Shown here in pieces: positions 40,701 through 48,142 of a stretch of DNA of 64,000 nt. Below the pieces are notes generated by a model, which worked only from the letters and a program-made list of their open reading frames with translations, made no database searches and was not told the origin of the DNA. Source of the DNA: Bradyrhizobium diazoefficiens. Its GTDB lineage: Bacteria; Pseudomonadota; Alphaproteobacteria; Rhizobiales; Xanthobacteraceae. The stretch spans positions 1-64,000 of the forward strand of contig NZ_JAFCKW010000026.1 in assembly GCF_018129965.1 (NCBI RefSeq), in the 5' to 3' direction. The translations under genes and the position numbers were made by a program. Numbering within the stretch: position 1 is the stretch's first letter; the number at the start of each line of letters is the position of its first letter.

Positions 40701-40858
40701 CCGTTCCCTCCCCCCTTGTGGGGAGTGGGGGGCAGGGAGGGGGGTGCCGCACGGGGATTCTTTCCATCGGGCACGAGCCCTCGGTGCCTCAAAAACCATC
40801 AGCACCTTTTCCTGGGCCGCCCCTCTCCCTGGCCCTCCCCCACAAGGGGGAGGGAACG
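40701..40858. repeat. Intergenic palindromic repeat, 'CCCTCCCCC-GTGGGGAG' family (copy 6)
   Basis: CCCTCCCCCCTTGTGGGGAG begins the element and CCCTCCCCCACAAGGGGGAG ends it. The centre contains GGGCACGAGCCC. It separates the terminator from the convergent GST-like gene. Confidence 0.8.
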
Positions 40859-40900
40859 CACCTCCTTCGGGGCGCGAGATGAGTCTCACTCCATTCAACC

Positions 40901-41629
40901 TCAAGCCGCCTGCCGCAGCGGGACCCAGGCGAACTCCGGATAGTACGCGTCCATCATGCGGTCGACATAGGCCGTGAGATTTCCAAATCTCTCCGCCCGC
41001 TGGCGCAATACGGACTCGAAGAACGGCGTCAGAATTCCCGCGAGCGCGCCGAAGGCGGTGGCGTCGACGCCGCAGGGCCTGCTGCCCATCAAATAGGATT
41101 TGTCGCCGAGCTGTACCGACAGCGCGAACAGCGAGCGCACCGCGAGATCGACGTCGTCATCGGGCCCGTGGCGGCCGAGGCCGGAGAGCAGATAGTTCTC
41201 GGCGACGCGGAATTGCGCGTCCTCGCGCAGCTTCTCGCGCGTGTGTTCGGGTGCGCCGTCGAAGAAATGCGCAGGTCCCTTGGCGAAATTGACCGGGTCG
41301 ACCCAGCGCGCCCCGATCAGCGCCCAATAGACGTGATGCTCGATCATGCGCTCGAATGCCCAGGCCTGCGCACGTTCGGCCAGCGACAGGCCGGCGTCGA
41401 AGTCGAAGCCGTAGCGGCGCTCGACATGGGCGCGGATGAAGGTGGAATCGGCCACCGCCTCGCCGCCGTCGTCGATGAACGGCAATTGCCCCTTGGGCGA
41501 GGCGGGCGGCATGGCGCGCTCCTTCCGGTAGGGCAGTCCCGCCATCTTGAGCTGCACCTCGGTCTTGGTGACGAAGGGGCTGATTTCCGGCAGGCCGAAG
41601 CCGGCACCGAAGCCGTAAAGCGTGATCAT
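40901..41629 (-). CDS. Glutathione S-transferase-like protein (Fax/metaxin type)
   Basis: This 242-aa protein has an N-terminal thioredoxin-like GST domain (MITLYGFGAGFGLPEISPF, then SPKGQLPFIDDGGEAVADSTFI with the usual Pro and the Asp-Ser pair). The helical C-terminal domain contains LGDKSYLMGSRPCGVDATAFGALAGIL, typical of failed-axon-connection/metaxin-like members. The start MITLYGF (41629) matches the family; frame upstream to 41740 is non-coding in appearance. The enzymatic substrate is unknown. Confidence 0.87.
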   Translation of the reverse strand: MITLYGFGAGFGLPEISPFVTKTEVQLKMAGLPYRKERAMPPASPKGQLPFIDDGGEAVADSTFIRAHVERRYGFDFDAGLSLAERAQAWAFERMIEHHVYWALIGARWVDPVNFAKGPAHFFDGAPEHTREKLREDAQFRVAENYLLSGLGRHGPDDDVDLAVRSLFALSVQLGDKSYLMGSRPCGVDATAFGALAGILTPFFESVLRQRAERFGNLTAYVDRMMDAYYPEFAWVPLRQAA

Positions 41630-41666
41630 GAGGGCTCTCCTGAACGACCGAAAGAGTGGACGGAAC

Positions 41667-41927
41667 CTAGTGACGGGCTGCTGCCACCATGGTGGCAGCA
41701 GCCGTGATATCTTCTGCGAAACGGGCTCCCCGCCAGGCACGGCCCATCACATGGCGGACCAGCGCGTCGGAGGCCTGGACCAGCCAGCGTGCCACCACCC
41801 TGGCGACTGCAAACCGGAGGTCGACGGCCATGAGATCGAGCGAAAAGAGGCGGCCGAATGCCCGGGCGGCCCACAGCTGCGCGCGCCACAGCGGCGCCGC
41901 CGCGCCGAAATGGGTTGGAATGATCAT
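41667..41927 (-). CDS. Small hypothetical protein divergent from the WYL regulator
   Basis: An 86-aa basic ORF starts with MIIPTHFGAAAPLWRAQLWA. It is preceded by a good ribosome site, AGAGGA, 7 nt before the ATG at 41927. The composition is rich in Ala, Arg and aromatics, with amphipathic helices but no signal peptide or known motif. The last codons (AAATMVAAARH) are encoded by a perfect 28-bp palindrome. It is divergent from the regulator gene at 42039 and could be its target. I do not recognise a family. The start context supports it as a real gene, but conservation is unknown. Confidence 0.5.
   Translation of the reverse strand: MIIPTHFGAAAPLWRAQLWAARAFGRLFSLDLMAVDLRFAVARVVARWLVQASDALVRHVMGRAWRGARFAEDITAAATMVAAARH
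41676..41703. repeat. Perfect 28-bp palindrome
   Basis: The half-site GGCTGCTGCCACCA is followed immediately by its exact reverse complement TGGTGGCAGCAGCC, with no loop. No T-run follows on either strand. It lies at the 3' end of the small ORF, upstream of the GST-like gene start at 41629. Confidence 0.9.
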
Positions 41928-42038
41928 GGACAAATCCTCTTCAGTCGATGTGTTGTCACGGTATAGAAGTTCCCTGCTGCCAACATCCTGTCAGCATGCG
42001 CGCGCATTTGTCTGAGCCGCCCCGATGAGAGAATCGTC

Positions 42039-42737
42039 ATGAGACGCGCCGACCGGCTGTTTCAGATCATCCAGGTGCTGAGGCGCACGCGGAAGCCGCT
42101 GACGGCGGATGCGATCGCGGCCGAACTCGAGACCTCGAAGCGCACCATCTATCGCGACATCGCAACGCTGATGGGTCAGCGCGTTCCGATCCGCGGCGAA
42201 GCCGGCATGGGCTACATCCTCGAGAAGGGATTCGACCTGCCGCCCTTGATGCTGACACCCGACGAGATCGAGGCTGCGGTGCTGGGGGCGCAATGGGTCG
42301 CCGGCCATGCCGACTCCGCGCTGGCCCGCGCGGCCGAGGATCTGATGGCCAAGATCGCAGACACCGTGCCCGAGCGTCTGCGTCCCTTCGTGCTGGAGCC
42401 CGCGAGCCGCGCGCGGCCGAGCTGGAACAGTGAGCCGGACCGGCTGGACATGGCGCGCACCCGCGCCCAGATCCACGAAGGCAAGAAGATCATGCTGCGT
42501 TATCGCGACGAGCAGGGCCGCCCCAGCGAGCGCATGATCTGGCCGATCTCGGTCGGCTATCTCGAAGCCGTGCGCCTGCTCGCGGCCTGGTGCGAGCTGC
42601 GCGGTGACTTCCGCAGCTTCCGCACCGACCGCGTGGTCGACGCCACCTATCTCGACGACAAATATCCGGAAAGGCGCGACGTGCTGCGCGCAAGATGGCG
42701 GCAGAGCCTGGTCTGGGGCCCGCCAAAGGACACGTGA
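42039..42737 (+). CDS. YafY family (HTH-11 / WYL domain) transcriptional regulator
   Basis: This 232-aa regulator has an N-terminal HTH-11 domain (RRTRKPLTADAIAAELETSK, then RTIYRDIATLMGQRVPI) and a C-terminal WYL-type ligand domain (IMLRYRDEQGRPSERMIWPISV, then LAAWCELRGDFRSFRTDRV). This is the usual YafY length. The start MRRADRLFQIIQ is characteristic. It is divergent from the small ORF and the GST-like gene. WYL regulators bind small ligands or nucleic acids; the ligand here is unknown. Confidence 0.93.
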   Translation: MRRADRLFQIIQVLRRTRKPLTADAIAAELETSKRTIYRDIATLMGQRVPIRGEAGMGYILEKGFDLPPLMLTPDEIEAAVLGAQWVAGHADSALARAAEDLMAKIADTVPERLRPFVLEPASRARPSWNSEPDRLDMARTRAQIHEGKKIMLRYRDEQGRPSERMIWPISVGYLEAVRLLAAWCELRGDFRSFRTDRVVDATYLDDKYPERRDVLRARWRQSLVWGPPKDT

Positions 42738-42742
42738 CGACG

Positions 42743-43066
42743 ATGGAAGAGACCTCGCCCATCGACCTGTCGAGCCTCTGCCAGAGTTGCGGCGCGTGCT
42801 GCGGTTATTCGGAGAACTGGCCGCGCTTCTCGATCGAGAGCGACGAGGAGCTGGCGGCAATCCCGGAAGCGTTCGTGAACGCCCGCCAATCCGGCATGCG
42901 CTGCGAGGGCGATCGCTGCTCGGCGCTCTATGGAGAGATCGGAAAACAGACAGCCTGCGGCGTCTATGACGTGCGGCCGGACGTGTGTCGCACCTGCATG
43001 CCGGGCGACGCCGAATGCGCAATGGCGCGGCGGAAGTTCGGACTGCCGATCATCGAGGCCGCTTAA
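42743..43066 (+). CDS. YkgJ-type cysteine cluster protein
   Basis: This small protein (107 aa from the ATG at 42743) carries a CxxCGxCC motif (CQSCGACCGY) near the N-terminus, then CEGDRC, ACGVYDVRPDVCRTC and a final GDAEC. The pattern is that of the YkgJ/UPF0153 zinc- or Fe-S-binding family, whose function is not settled. A GTG at 42734 overlapping the regulator stop (GTGA) is an alternative start with AAGGA close upstream. Coupling to the WYL regulator gene is likely. It ends tail-to-tail with the next gene, overlapping by 4 bp. Confidence 0.85.
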   Translation: MEETSPIDLSSLCQSCGACCGYSENWPRFSIESDEELAAIPEAFVNARQSGMRCEGDRCSALYGEIGKQTACGVYDVRPDVCRTCMPGDAECAMARRKFGLPIIEAA

Positions 43067-43461
43067 GCGGGGACGGTCTCGCCGATCTCGTCATCGAGTT
43101 CGTCATCGATCGGTGCGAGCACCGAGAGCGGCTTGGTCGACAGCGTGATCGGCTTGCGGCTACCCGACAGCGACGGAGAAGCCTTGGCCGACCTTTCGCG
43201 CGACAGCGCGTAGAGGGTCGAGCCGACACGGCCGCCGTTCTCGATCAGGTCGCGCTCGGTGCAGCTGCCTGCGATCGCGACCGCAAGCGAATGCAGATGG
43301 CTGCGGCGATAGCAGAACAGCGCCAGCTTCGCGCGTGCTTCCGGGGAAACACTCTCGACCAACCTCGGCAGGCCACTCTCGCTGGCGCGATACATTTCAC
43401 CAAGGAGTTCGTCCTGAACCGGGCAGAAATCGCTTTCAAAGGCATCGCGGCTTGAAAACAT
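43063..43461 (-). CDS. Conserved hypothetical protein (132 aa)
   Basis: This soluble 132-aa protein has no signal peptide, membrane span or motif that I recognise. A central helical part (LLGEMYRASESGLPRLVESV, then SPEARAKLALFCYRRSHLHSLAVAIAG) is followed by a Ser/Lys-rich linker and an acidic C-terminus (DDELDDEIGE). The start at 43461 has GAGGGAGAA about 6 nt upstream, and codon usage matches its neighbours. Its stop overlaps that of the cysteine-cluster gene. Likely real; function unknown. Confidence 0.7.
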   Translation of the reverse strand: MFSSRDAFESDFCPVQDELLGEMYRASESGLPRLVESVSPEARAKLALFCYRRSHLHSLAVAIAGSCTERDLIENGGRVGSTLYALSRERSAKASPSLSGSRKPITLSTKPLSVLAPIDDELDDEIGETVPA

Positions 43462-43609
43462 TACAGTTCTCCCTCGACGTGGAAGATGCAGCGGAATTCT
43501 CTAATGAATGGTTAACCACCCTGGCGCGCAGTTACCCGACATGCTTGCGCGCCGGCCGCGAATCAGTCGCGCCTGGGTGCGTTGATAGCGGACTTGGCGA
43601 CCGCCCTGC

Positions 43610-43728
43610 GGCCATCCTTCGAGACGTCCGCTGTTGGCGGGCTCCTCAGGATGAGGTCCGTTTCTGCTGAAAGATCCTAACTCCTCATGGTGAAGAGGCG
43701 CGAAGCGCCGTCTCGAACCATGCAGGCC
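43610..43728. repeat. Intergenic imperfect inverted repeat, 'GGCC-CTTCGAGACG' type
   Basis: GGCCATCCTTCGAGACG at 43610 is mirrored by CGTCTCGAACCATGCAGGCC ending at 43728. Between them are GCTCCTCAGGATGAGG and CTCCTCATGGTGAAGAGGCG with a GGCGCGAAGCGCC hairpin. It fills the gap before the DUF3307 gene. Confidence 0.75.
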
Positions 43729-43751
43729 CGGCAGTCGCTCCGGAGAGCAAC

Positions 43752-44138
43752 TCAGTTCGTCGCCATGAAGATCGAGAGGCCGAAGCCGGTCAGATGATGC
43801 AGCGCCTGATCGACACCGATCAGGGTCCAGAACCACGGATGCGTGAGGTCGACGCCGAAATTGGCGGAGACCAGTCCCTTGGCGCGGTCGACCGTGATGT
43901 GGATCACGAAATCGATCAACGCCACGAACCAGAATCTAGGCGCCACGATCAGGATCAAAGGCAACGCAACCGCGAGATGGATCAGGCAGTGCACGAGCAA
44001 CGGCAGCGCCCAGCCGTGCTTCTGGTCCTTGCCATGCGCCATCCACGCATTCTGCAGGACGAAATCGGCGATGATGTGCTTGAAGCTGAGCAACAACATC
44101 CAGCCAATGAGCGCTTCGACCGGAACCGCCGATGACAT
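43752..44138 (-). CDS. DUF3307 family membrane protein
   Basis: This 128-aa protein has three to four hydrophobic segments and the DUF3307 hallmark HIIADFVLQNAWMAHGKDQK near its N-terminus, then HCLIHLAVALPLILI and a histidine-rich C-terminal HPWFWTLIGVDQALHHLTG. The ATG at 44138 is taken as start, although its ribosome site is weak; a TTG five codons upstream has a better GAGGG. The function of the family is unknown. Confidence 0.75.
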   Translation of the reverse strand: MSSAVPVEALIGWMLLLSFKHIIADFVLQNAWMAHGKDQKHGWALPLLVHCLIHLAVALPLILIVAPRFWFVALIDFVIHITVDRAKGLVSANFGVDLTHPWFWTLIGVDQALHHLTGFGLSIFMATN

Positions 44139-44502
44139 GGGTGGAAACGACAAGCTGACGCCCTCATTGACGTGACAAGAAAAATTGGAGCGTCCAGCGC
44201 AACTTCTTCTTGGACCGGTCAAATCACCGGAACGTTGATTTATGACATCTCCCACGGCGGAATGCAGCCGGGGGAACTCGAAAATCGCCAACTGTGGCTA
44301 ACTGGTGATAGGATGACCAGTCGCCGCGCGGGAGTGGAGTAAGGTTACCGTCGGCTTGAAATTTGCATTCCCGTATCTGCGCGGTATCATTCATGACAGA
44401 GAATATCGTTCTTTTTTCAGGCGTTTAGAAATTGCTGGGCGCACGCCGCGGATTGTATGTCGCGCGCCGCCCGCGTTCCAGGCACGAGGCCAGAGTGCTG
44501 CC
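44139..44502. other. Intergenic region without a recognised feature
   Basis: This 364-bp divergent spacer between the DUF3307 and TAXI-type genes is less GC-rich than its surroundings and must hold both promoters. An in-frame extension of the TAXI ORF to 44356 lacks a good start. I see no repeat, RNA gene or convincing operator. Confidence 0.5.
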
Positions 44503-45948
44503 ATGAGTACCGAAGGCCCTACTTCATCACCAACCGAGCCGCCGTCGCGGCGCGCCATGGCCATCAAGACCAATCAGCAGCAGGTCCTTCTCTACGTCGT
44601 TCTGACCCTGCTCCTGTCGTTTGCCACAGTCTGGGGCGGACGCGCCTTGTTGCACAATTCGGAGACGCTGATCTTCGCCGTTGGCGCTTCCAACAGCGAC
44701 GAGGCGCTGTTCGCCGCCAAGCTCGCCGCCGTCCTGGAGAACAACGCATCTCGCTTCCGGATCAAGATCGTCAACAACGGCGACACCGCCAAGGCGCTCG
44801 CACAATTCGACCGCAGGCAGGCCGACCTCGCGGTATTGCGCACCGACGCCAGGGTGCCGCTGCGCGCGCGCACACTCGCGATCCTCGAGCACGATCTCGT
44901 TCTCTTGCTCGGGCCCGGCAACAAGAAGATCAAGTCGCTTGCCGAACTGAAGAAGAAGAAAGTCGCGGTCGTCGCCGAAAACGAATCCTCGCTCGCCTTC
45001 GTGCGCAGCATCCTCGACATCCCCGACGGTCCGGATGCGGCCAGGATCCAGATGGCGCCGCAGGGCGCAACGCTCGACAAACTGTTAGCGCCGGCGAGCG
45101 GCTTCGGCGCGGTGATCGCCGTCGTGCATGCCTCCAGGGCGGTGCGCGACAAGGCCTATGAGCAGGTCGCCAAACGCGGCGGCTTCACGCTGAACGCGAT
45201 CGACGAGGCCAAGGCTCTGGCGCGCAAATTCCCCGGGCTCTCGAGCGAGACTCTGACAGCCGGCACGCTGTCGGACTCCCCGGAAATCCCCGACGACGAT
45301 CTCGACACGATCGGGCTGGAATGGCTTCTGGTCGCGCAATCCAGGATGTCGGCGAGCACGGCGGGCGACCTTGCGCGTATCATCTACGAGAACAAGCCCG
45401 CGCTCGGACTCGACAACGGTTTTGCAACCCGGATCGAGCCGGCCTCGGTCGAGAAGGACGCCTTCGTGATGGCGCATCAAGGGGCCGCCGACTACATCAA
45501 CGACGACACCAAGTCGTTCATGGATAAATACAGCGACCTGATGTATCTGGGCGCCGGCGCGCTCAGCGTGATCGGCTCGATTTTTGCCGGAATCTACGCC
45601 AAGATCACCCGGATCGCGCCGGAGAAGGCCAGCCAGCTCTCCACCGCCATCCTCGACATCGGCGAACGCATCGAGCACGCCCATTCGCTCGATCAGCTCG
45701 AATGTCTCCAGGACGAGCTCGAAAGCATCTTGCGCGGCGCCGTCATCGGGCTGAGGGACGGCACGATCAGTACCGACGGGCTCGACACCTTCAGGCTCGG
45801 CTATGAATTCGTTCGCGACGAGATCGGCATGCGCCGCGACTACCTCAAGCGCCATGCCAGCGAAGCCGACAAGACGGTCCACGAGCCCGCCCCGCCCCAG
45901 CATGACGACAGCAATGTCGTGGTGGTGAAGACGGCTCAGAGCGCCTGA
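44503..45948 (+). CDS. TAXI family protein with two membrane anchors and a cytoplasmic C-terminal domain
   Basis: This 481-aa protein has a TRAP-associated extracytoplasmic immunogenic (TAXI) solute-binding domain at about residues 55-330. Instead of a cleaved signal peptide it has a transmembrane helix at 28-46 after a Ser/Pro-rich cytoplasmic tail. A second helix lies at 347-366 (LMYLGAGALSVIGSIFAGIY). A helical C-terminal part of about 115 residues should be cytoplasmic. No TRAP permease genes are nearby, so a sensor or membrane-scaffold role is as likely as transport. The ATG at 44503 is chosen because the frame upstream is not family-like. The channel gene follows. Confidence 0.82.
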   Translation: MSTEGPTSSPTEPPSRRAMAIKTNQQQVLLYVVLTLLLSFATVWGGRALLHNSETLIFAVGASNSDEALFAAKLAAVLENNASRFRIKIVNNGDTAKALAQFDRRQADLAVLRTDARVPLRARTLAILEHDLVLLLGPGNKKIKSLAELKKKKVAVVAENESSLAFVRSILDIPDGPDAARIQMAPQGATLDKLLAPASGFGAVIAVVHASRAVRDKAYEQVAKRGGFTLNAIDEAKALARKFPGLSSETLTAGTLSDSPEIPDDDLDTIGLEWLLVAQSRMSASTAGDLARIIYENKPALGLDNGFATRIEPASVEKDAFVMAHQGAADYINDDTKSFMDKYSDLMYLGAGALSVIGSIFAGIYAKITRIAPEKASQLSTAILDIGERIEHAHSLDQLECLQDELESILRGAVIGLRDGTISTDGLDTFRLGYEFVRDEIGMRRDYLKRHASEADKTVHEPAPPQHDDSNVVVVKTAQSA

Positions 45949-45977
45949 CCGGCCTGGTGCCGACCGGGCCAGGCCTT

Positions 45978-46025
45978 CCGCACATGGCCCGTTCCGCACA
46001 TGGCCCGTTTCGCACCTGGCCCGAT
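45978..46025. repeat. Three tandem 16-bp repeats
   Basis: CCGCACATGGCCCGTT occurs twice exactly (45978-45993, 45994-46009), followed by a third unit TCGCACCTGGCCCGAT with three changes (46010-46025). The array lies in the 216-bp spacer between the TAXI-type and channel genes. Confidence 0.85.
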
Positions 46026-46164
46026 AGGTCGCCTGCCGGCTTCCTGCTGTTTGAAGAGATGACAGACGGTCGCCGCCCGTCGTTGACGGCTCCCGCCCGG
46101 GCAGGCAGGTTGGGCCGACGTCCCGGCCGGGACCGCAACAGCCAAAACCGAGCCCGCCTCCCGC

Positions 46165-47274
46165 ATGTCCAAGCCGCTGATCCCCGCACTGGCCCAGTTC
46201 CTGGCCGCCACGGCCGGCCGCAACATGACCAAGGCGGCCTATGTGGCGGTCAGCGTCGGCGTTCTCAGCATGGTGCTGCTGACGATCGGCCCGGCCTATG
46301 AGGTAACGCATCGCTGGGTCGATGTCCTACTCTGGGCTTGCCTCGTCTATTTCGTGTTCGAATGGGCGGTCCGGCTGCGCCACATGGCGCGCGCAGGGCG
46401 CCTGTCGCTCTACATCTCCTCCTCTGCCGGGCTGGTTGATGCGGTCGGCGCCCTGGCCGTACCGGTCGCGCTCCTTTTGGGTGTCGAGCCCAAGACAGCC
46501 TGGCTCCTCAGCGTGCTCTGGGTCCTGAAGGTGGTGCCCGGCATTCCCGGCTTGCGTCAGCTTCGCCGGGTGCTGGTGCTGGAATCGGGGCCGCTGCTGA
46601 GCGTGCTCGTGATCTTCCTGATGGTGGTCTTCCTCGCCTCCGTCGCCGAATATTTCCTGGAGCGGGACGTCCAGCCCCAGACCTTTGGCAGCGTCCCCGC
46701 CGCGCTGTGGTGGGCGGTGGTGACGTTGACGACGACAGGCTATGGCGACGTCGTGCCGGTGACGCCGCTCGGACGCGTGGTGGCGGCGATGGTGATGATC
46801 TCCGGCCTCGGCGTGTTCGGCCTGTGGACCGGCATTCTGGCCACCGGCTTTGCCGCCGAGACGCGGCGCGACAACTTTCTCAAGACCTGGGAATCGGTCA
46901 GCAAGGTGCCGTTCTTCGCGGCGCTGGGACCGGCGGCCATCGCCGACGTCACTCACATGCTGCGCACCATGGAGTTGCCGGCGCGCACCATGATCATCCG
47001 CAAGGGCGCGCAGGGCGACTGCATGTATTTCATCGCCGCCGGCGAGGTCGAGGTCGACCTGCCCGGAAAGAAGGTTCAGCTCGGCGAGGGCGCCTTCTTC
47101 GGCGAGATGGCGCTGCTCGGCAACAATTTGCGCGGCGCCAATGTCTCGACCACGAAAGTGTCGCGGCTTCTGGTGCTCGACCTCGTCGATTTCCGCGTGC
47201 TGATGGCGCGACATCCAGATCTCGCCCAGACCATCGACGCGGAAGCCAGGCGCCGCACGCTCGAAAACAAATAA
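46165..47274 (+). CDS. Cyclic-nucleotide-gated K+ channel, MlotiK1 type
   Basis: This 369-aa inner-membrane protein has a six-span voltage-sensor-like architecture with few S4 charges (LKVVPGIPGLRQLRRVL). The potassium selectivity filter TTGYGD is at residues 190-195. After the pore helix S6 (VFGLWTGILATGF) comes a C-terminal cyclic nucleotide-binding domain. Its phosphate-binding cassette is GEGAFFGEMALLGNNLRGANV, with the conserved Glu and Arg323. The layout and sequence match MlotiK1 of Mesorhizobium loti, a cAMP-gated K+ channel. The ATG at 46165 suits the family N-terminus. The cyclase-domain protein at 60542 could supply the ligand. Confidence 0.92.
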   Translation: MSKPLIPALAQFLAATAGRNMTKAAYVAVSVGVLSMVLLTIGPAYEVTHRWVDVLLWACLVYFVFEWAVRLRHMARAGRLSLYISSSAGLVDAVGALAVPVALLLGVEPKTAWLLSVLWVLKVVPGIPGLRQLRRVLVLESGPLLSVLVIFLMVVFLASVAEYFLERDVQPQTFGSVPAALWWAVVTLTTTGYGDVVPVTPLGRVVAAMVMISGLGVFGLWTGILATGFAAETRRDNFLKTWESVSKVPFFAALGPAAIADVTHMLRTMELPARTMIIRKGAQGDCMYFIAAGEVEVDLPGKKVQLGEGAFFGEMALLGNNLRGANVSTTKVSRLLVLDLVDFRVLMARHPDLAQTIDAEARRRTLENK

Positions 47275-47285
47275 AGGAGACAAGA

Positions 47286-48071
47286 ATGTCCGATACCGCC
47301 GAGGCGGCCTCCGGCCCCGTGCTCGACATCGCAGGCGCACGCGCCACGATCCGCCTCAACCGGCCAAAGCATCTCAACCGGCTCCAGGCCGAGGACCTCG
47401 ACGAACTGGTTCGACTGTTCGACCGGATCGAGGCCCATTCCGATATCCGCGTGCTGGTGCTGACCGGCACCGGGCGCGCCTTCTCGGCAGGCTACGATCT
47501 CAACTCGGTCGCCGAGCGCGCCATCAGCGCGAGCGAGCAGCAGAGCGCGGGATCCGCCTTCGAAGTCGTGGTCAACCGGCTGGAGGATTTGGGCGTGCCG
47601 ACGATCTGCCGGCTCAACGGCGGCGTCTATGGCGGCTCGACCGACCTGGCGCTCGCCTGCGACTTCCGCATCGGCGTCGACACCGCCGAGATGTTCATGC
47701 CGGCGGCGCGGCTCGGGCTGCATTATTACAGGAGCGGCATCAAGCGCTACGTGACGCGGCTCGGCGTCGACAACGCGAAGAAGCTGTTCCTGACCGCGCA
47801 GAAGATCAACGCCCCGGAGATGCTGCGGATCGGCTACCTCACCGCCATGGTGCCGGAGGAAACGCTCGACGAGGAGGTCGACAAGCTCGCCAACATCCTT
47901 GCGGGCAACGCGCCGCAGGCGATGCGCGGCATGAAGCGCGCCATCAACGAATTCGCCCGCGGCGAGCTGGATGAAGCCGCGGCCGACCAGCGCCACCGCG
48001 ACAGCATGCGCGGTGACGAGATCAAGGAAGGCATCAAGGCGTTCGCGGAGAAGCGAGCGCCACGATTCTGA
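47286..48071 (+). CDS. Crotonase-family protein lacking the canonical catalytic glutamates
   Basis: This 261-aa protein has the crotonase fold: RATIRLNRPKHLNRL at the start, the oxyanion-hole Ala-Gly region AFSAGYDLNS, and GVYGGSTDLALACDF. At the two positions where hydratases carry Glu it has Asp120 (GGSTD) and Ala140 (MPAARLG). Normal enoyl-CoA hydration is therefore unlikely; an isomerase, hydrolase or other CoA chemistry is possible. The ATG at 47286 has AAAGGAGA 5 nt upstream, 11 bp after the channel gene, so the two are probably co-transcribed despite unrelated roles. Confidence 0.85.
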   Translation: MSDTAEAASGPVLDIAGARATIRLNRPKHLNRLQAEDLDELVRLFDRIEAHSDIRVLVLTGTGRAFSAGYDLNSVAERAISASEQQSAGSAFEVVVNRLEDLGVPTICRLNGGVYGGSTDLALACDFRIGVDTAEMFMPAARLGLHYYRSGIKRYVTRLGVDNAKKLFLTAQKINAPEMLRIGYLTAMVPEETLDEEVDKLANILAGNAPQAMRGMKRAINEFARGELDEAAADQRHRDSMRGDEIKEGIKAFAEKRAPRF

Positions 48072-48142
48072 CGGACGCGGTCAGGGAGTGTCGGGCATCG
48101 ACGGCGAAAGCCAGAGGCCAACTCTGTTCCAGTTTCCCGCCC

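Noticed and set aside
45978-46025. Possible CRISPR-like array
   Set aside because: The 16-bp units are directly adjacent with no spacers, and no cas genes are present.
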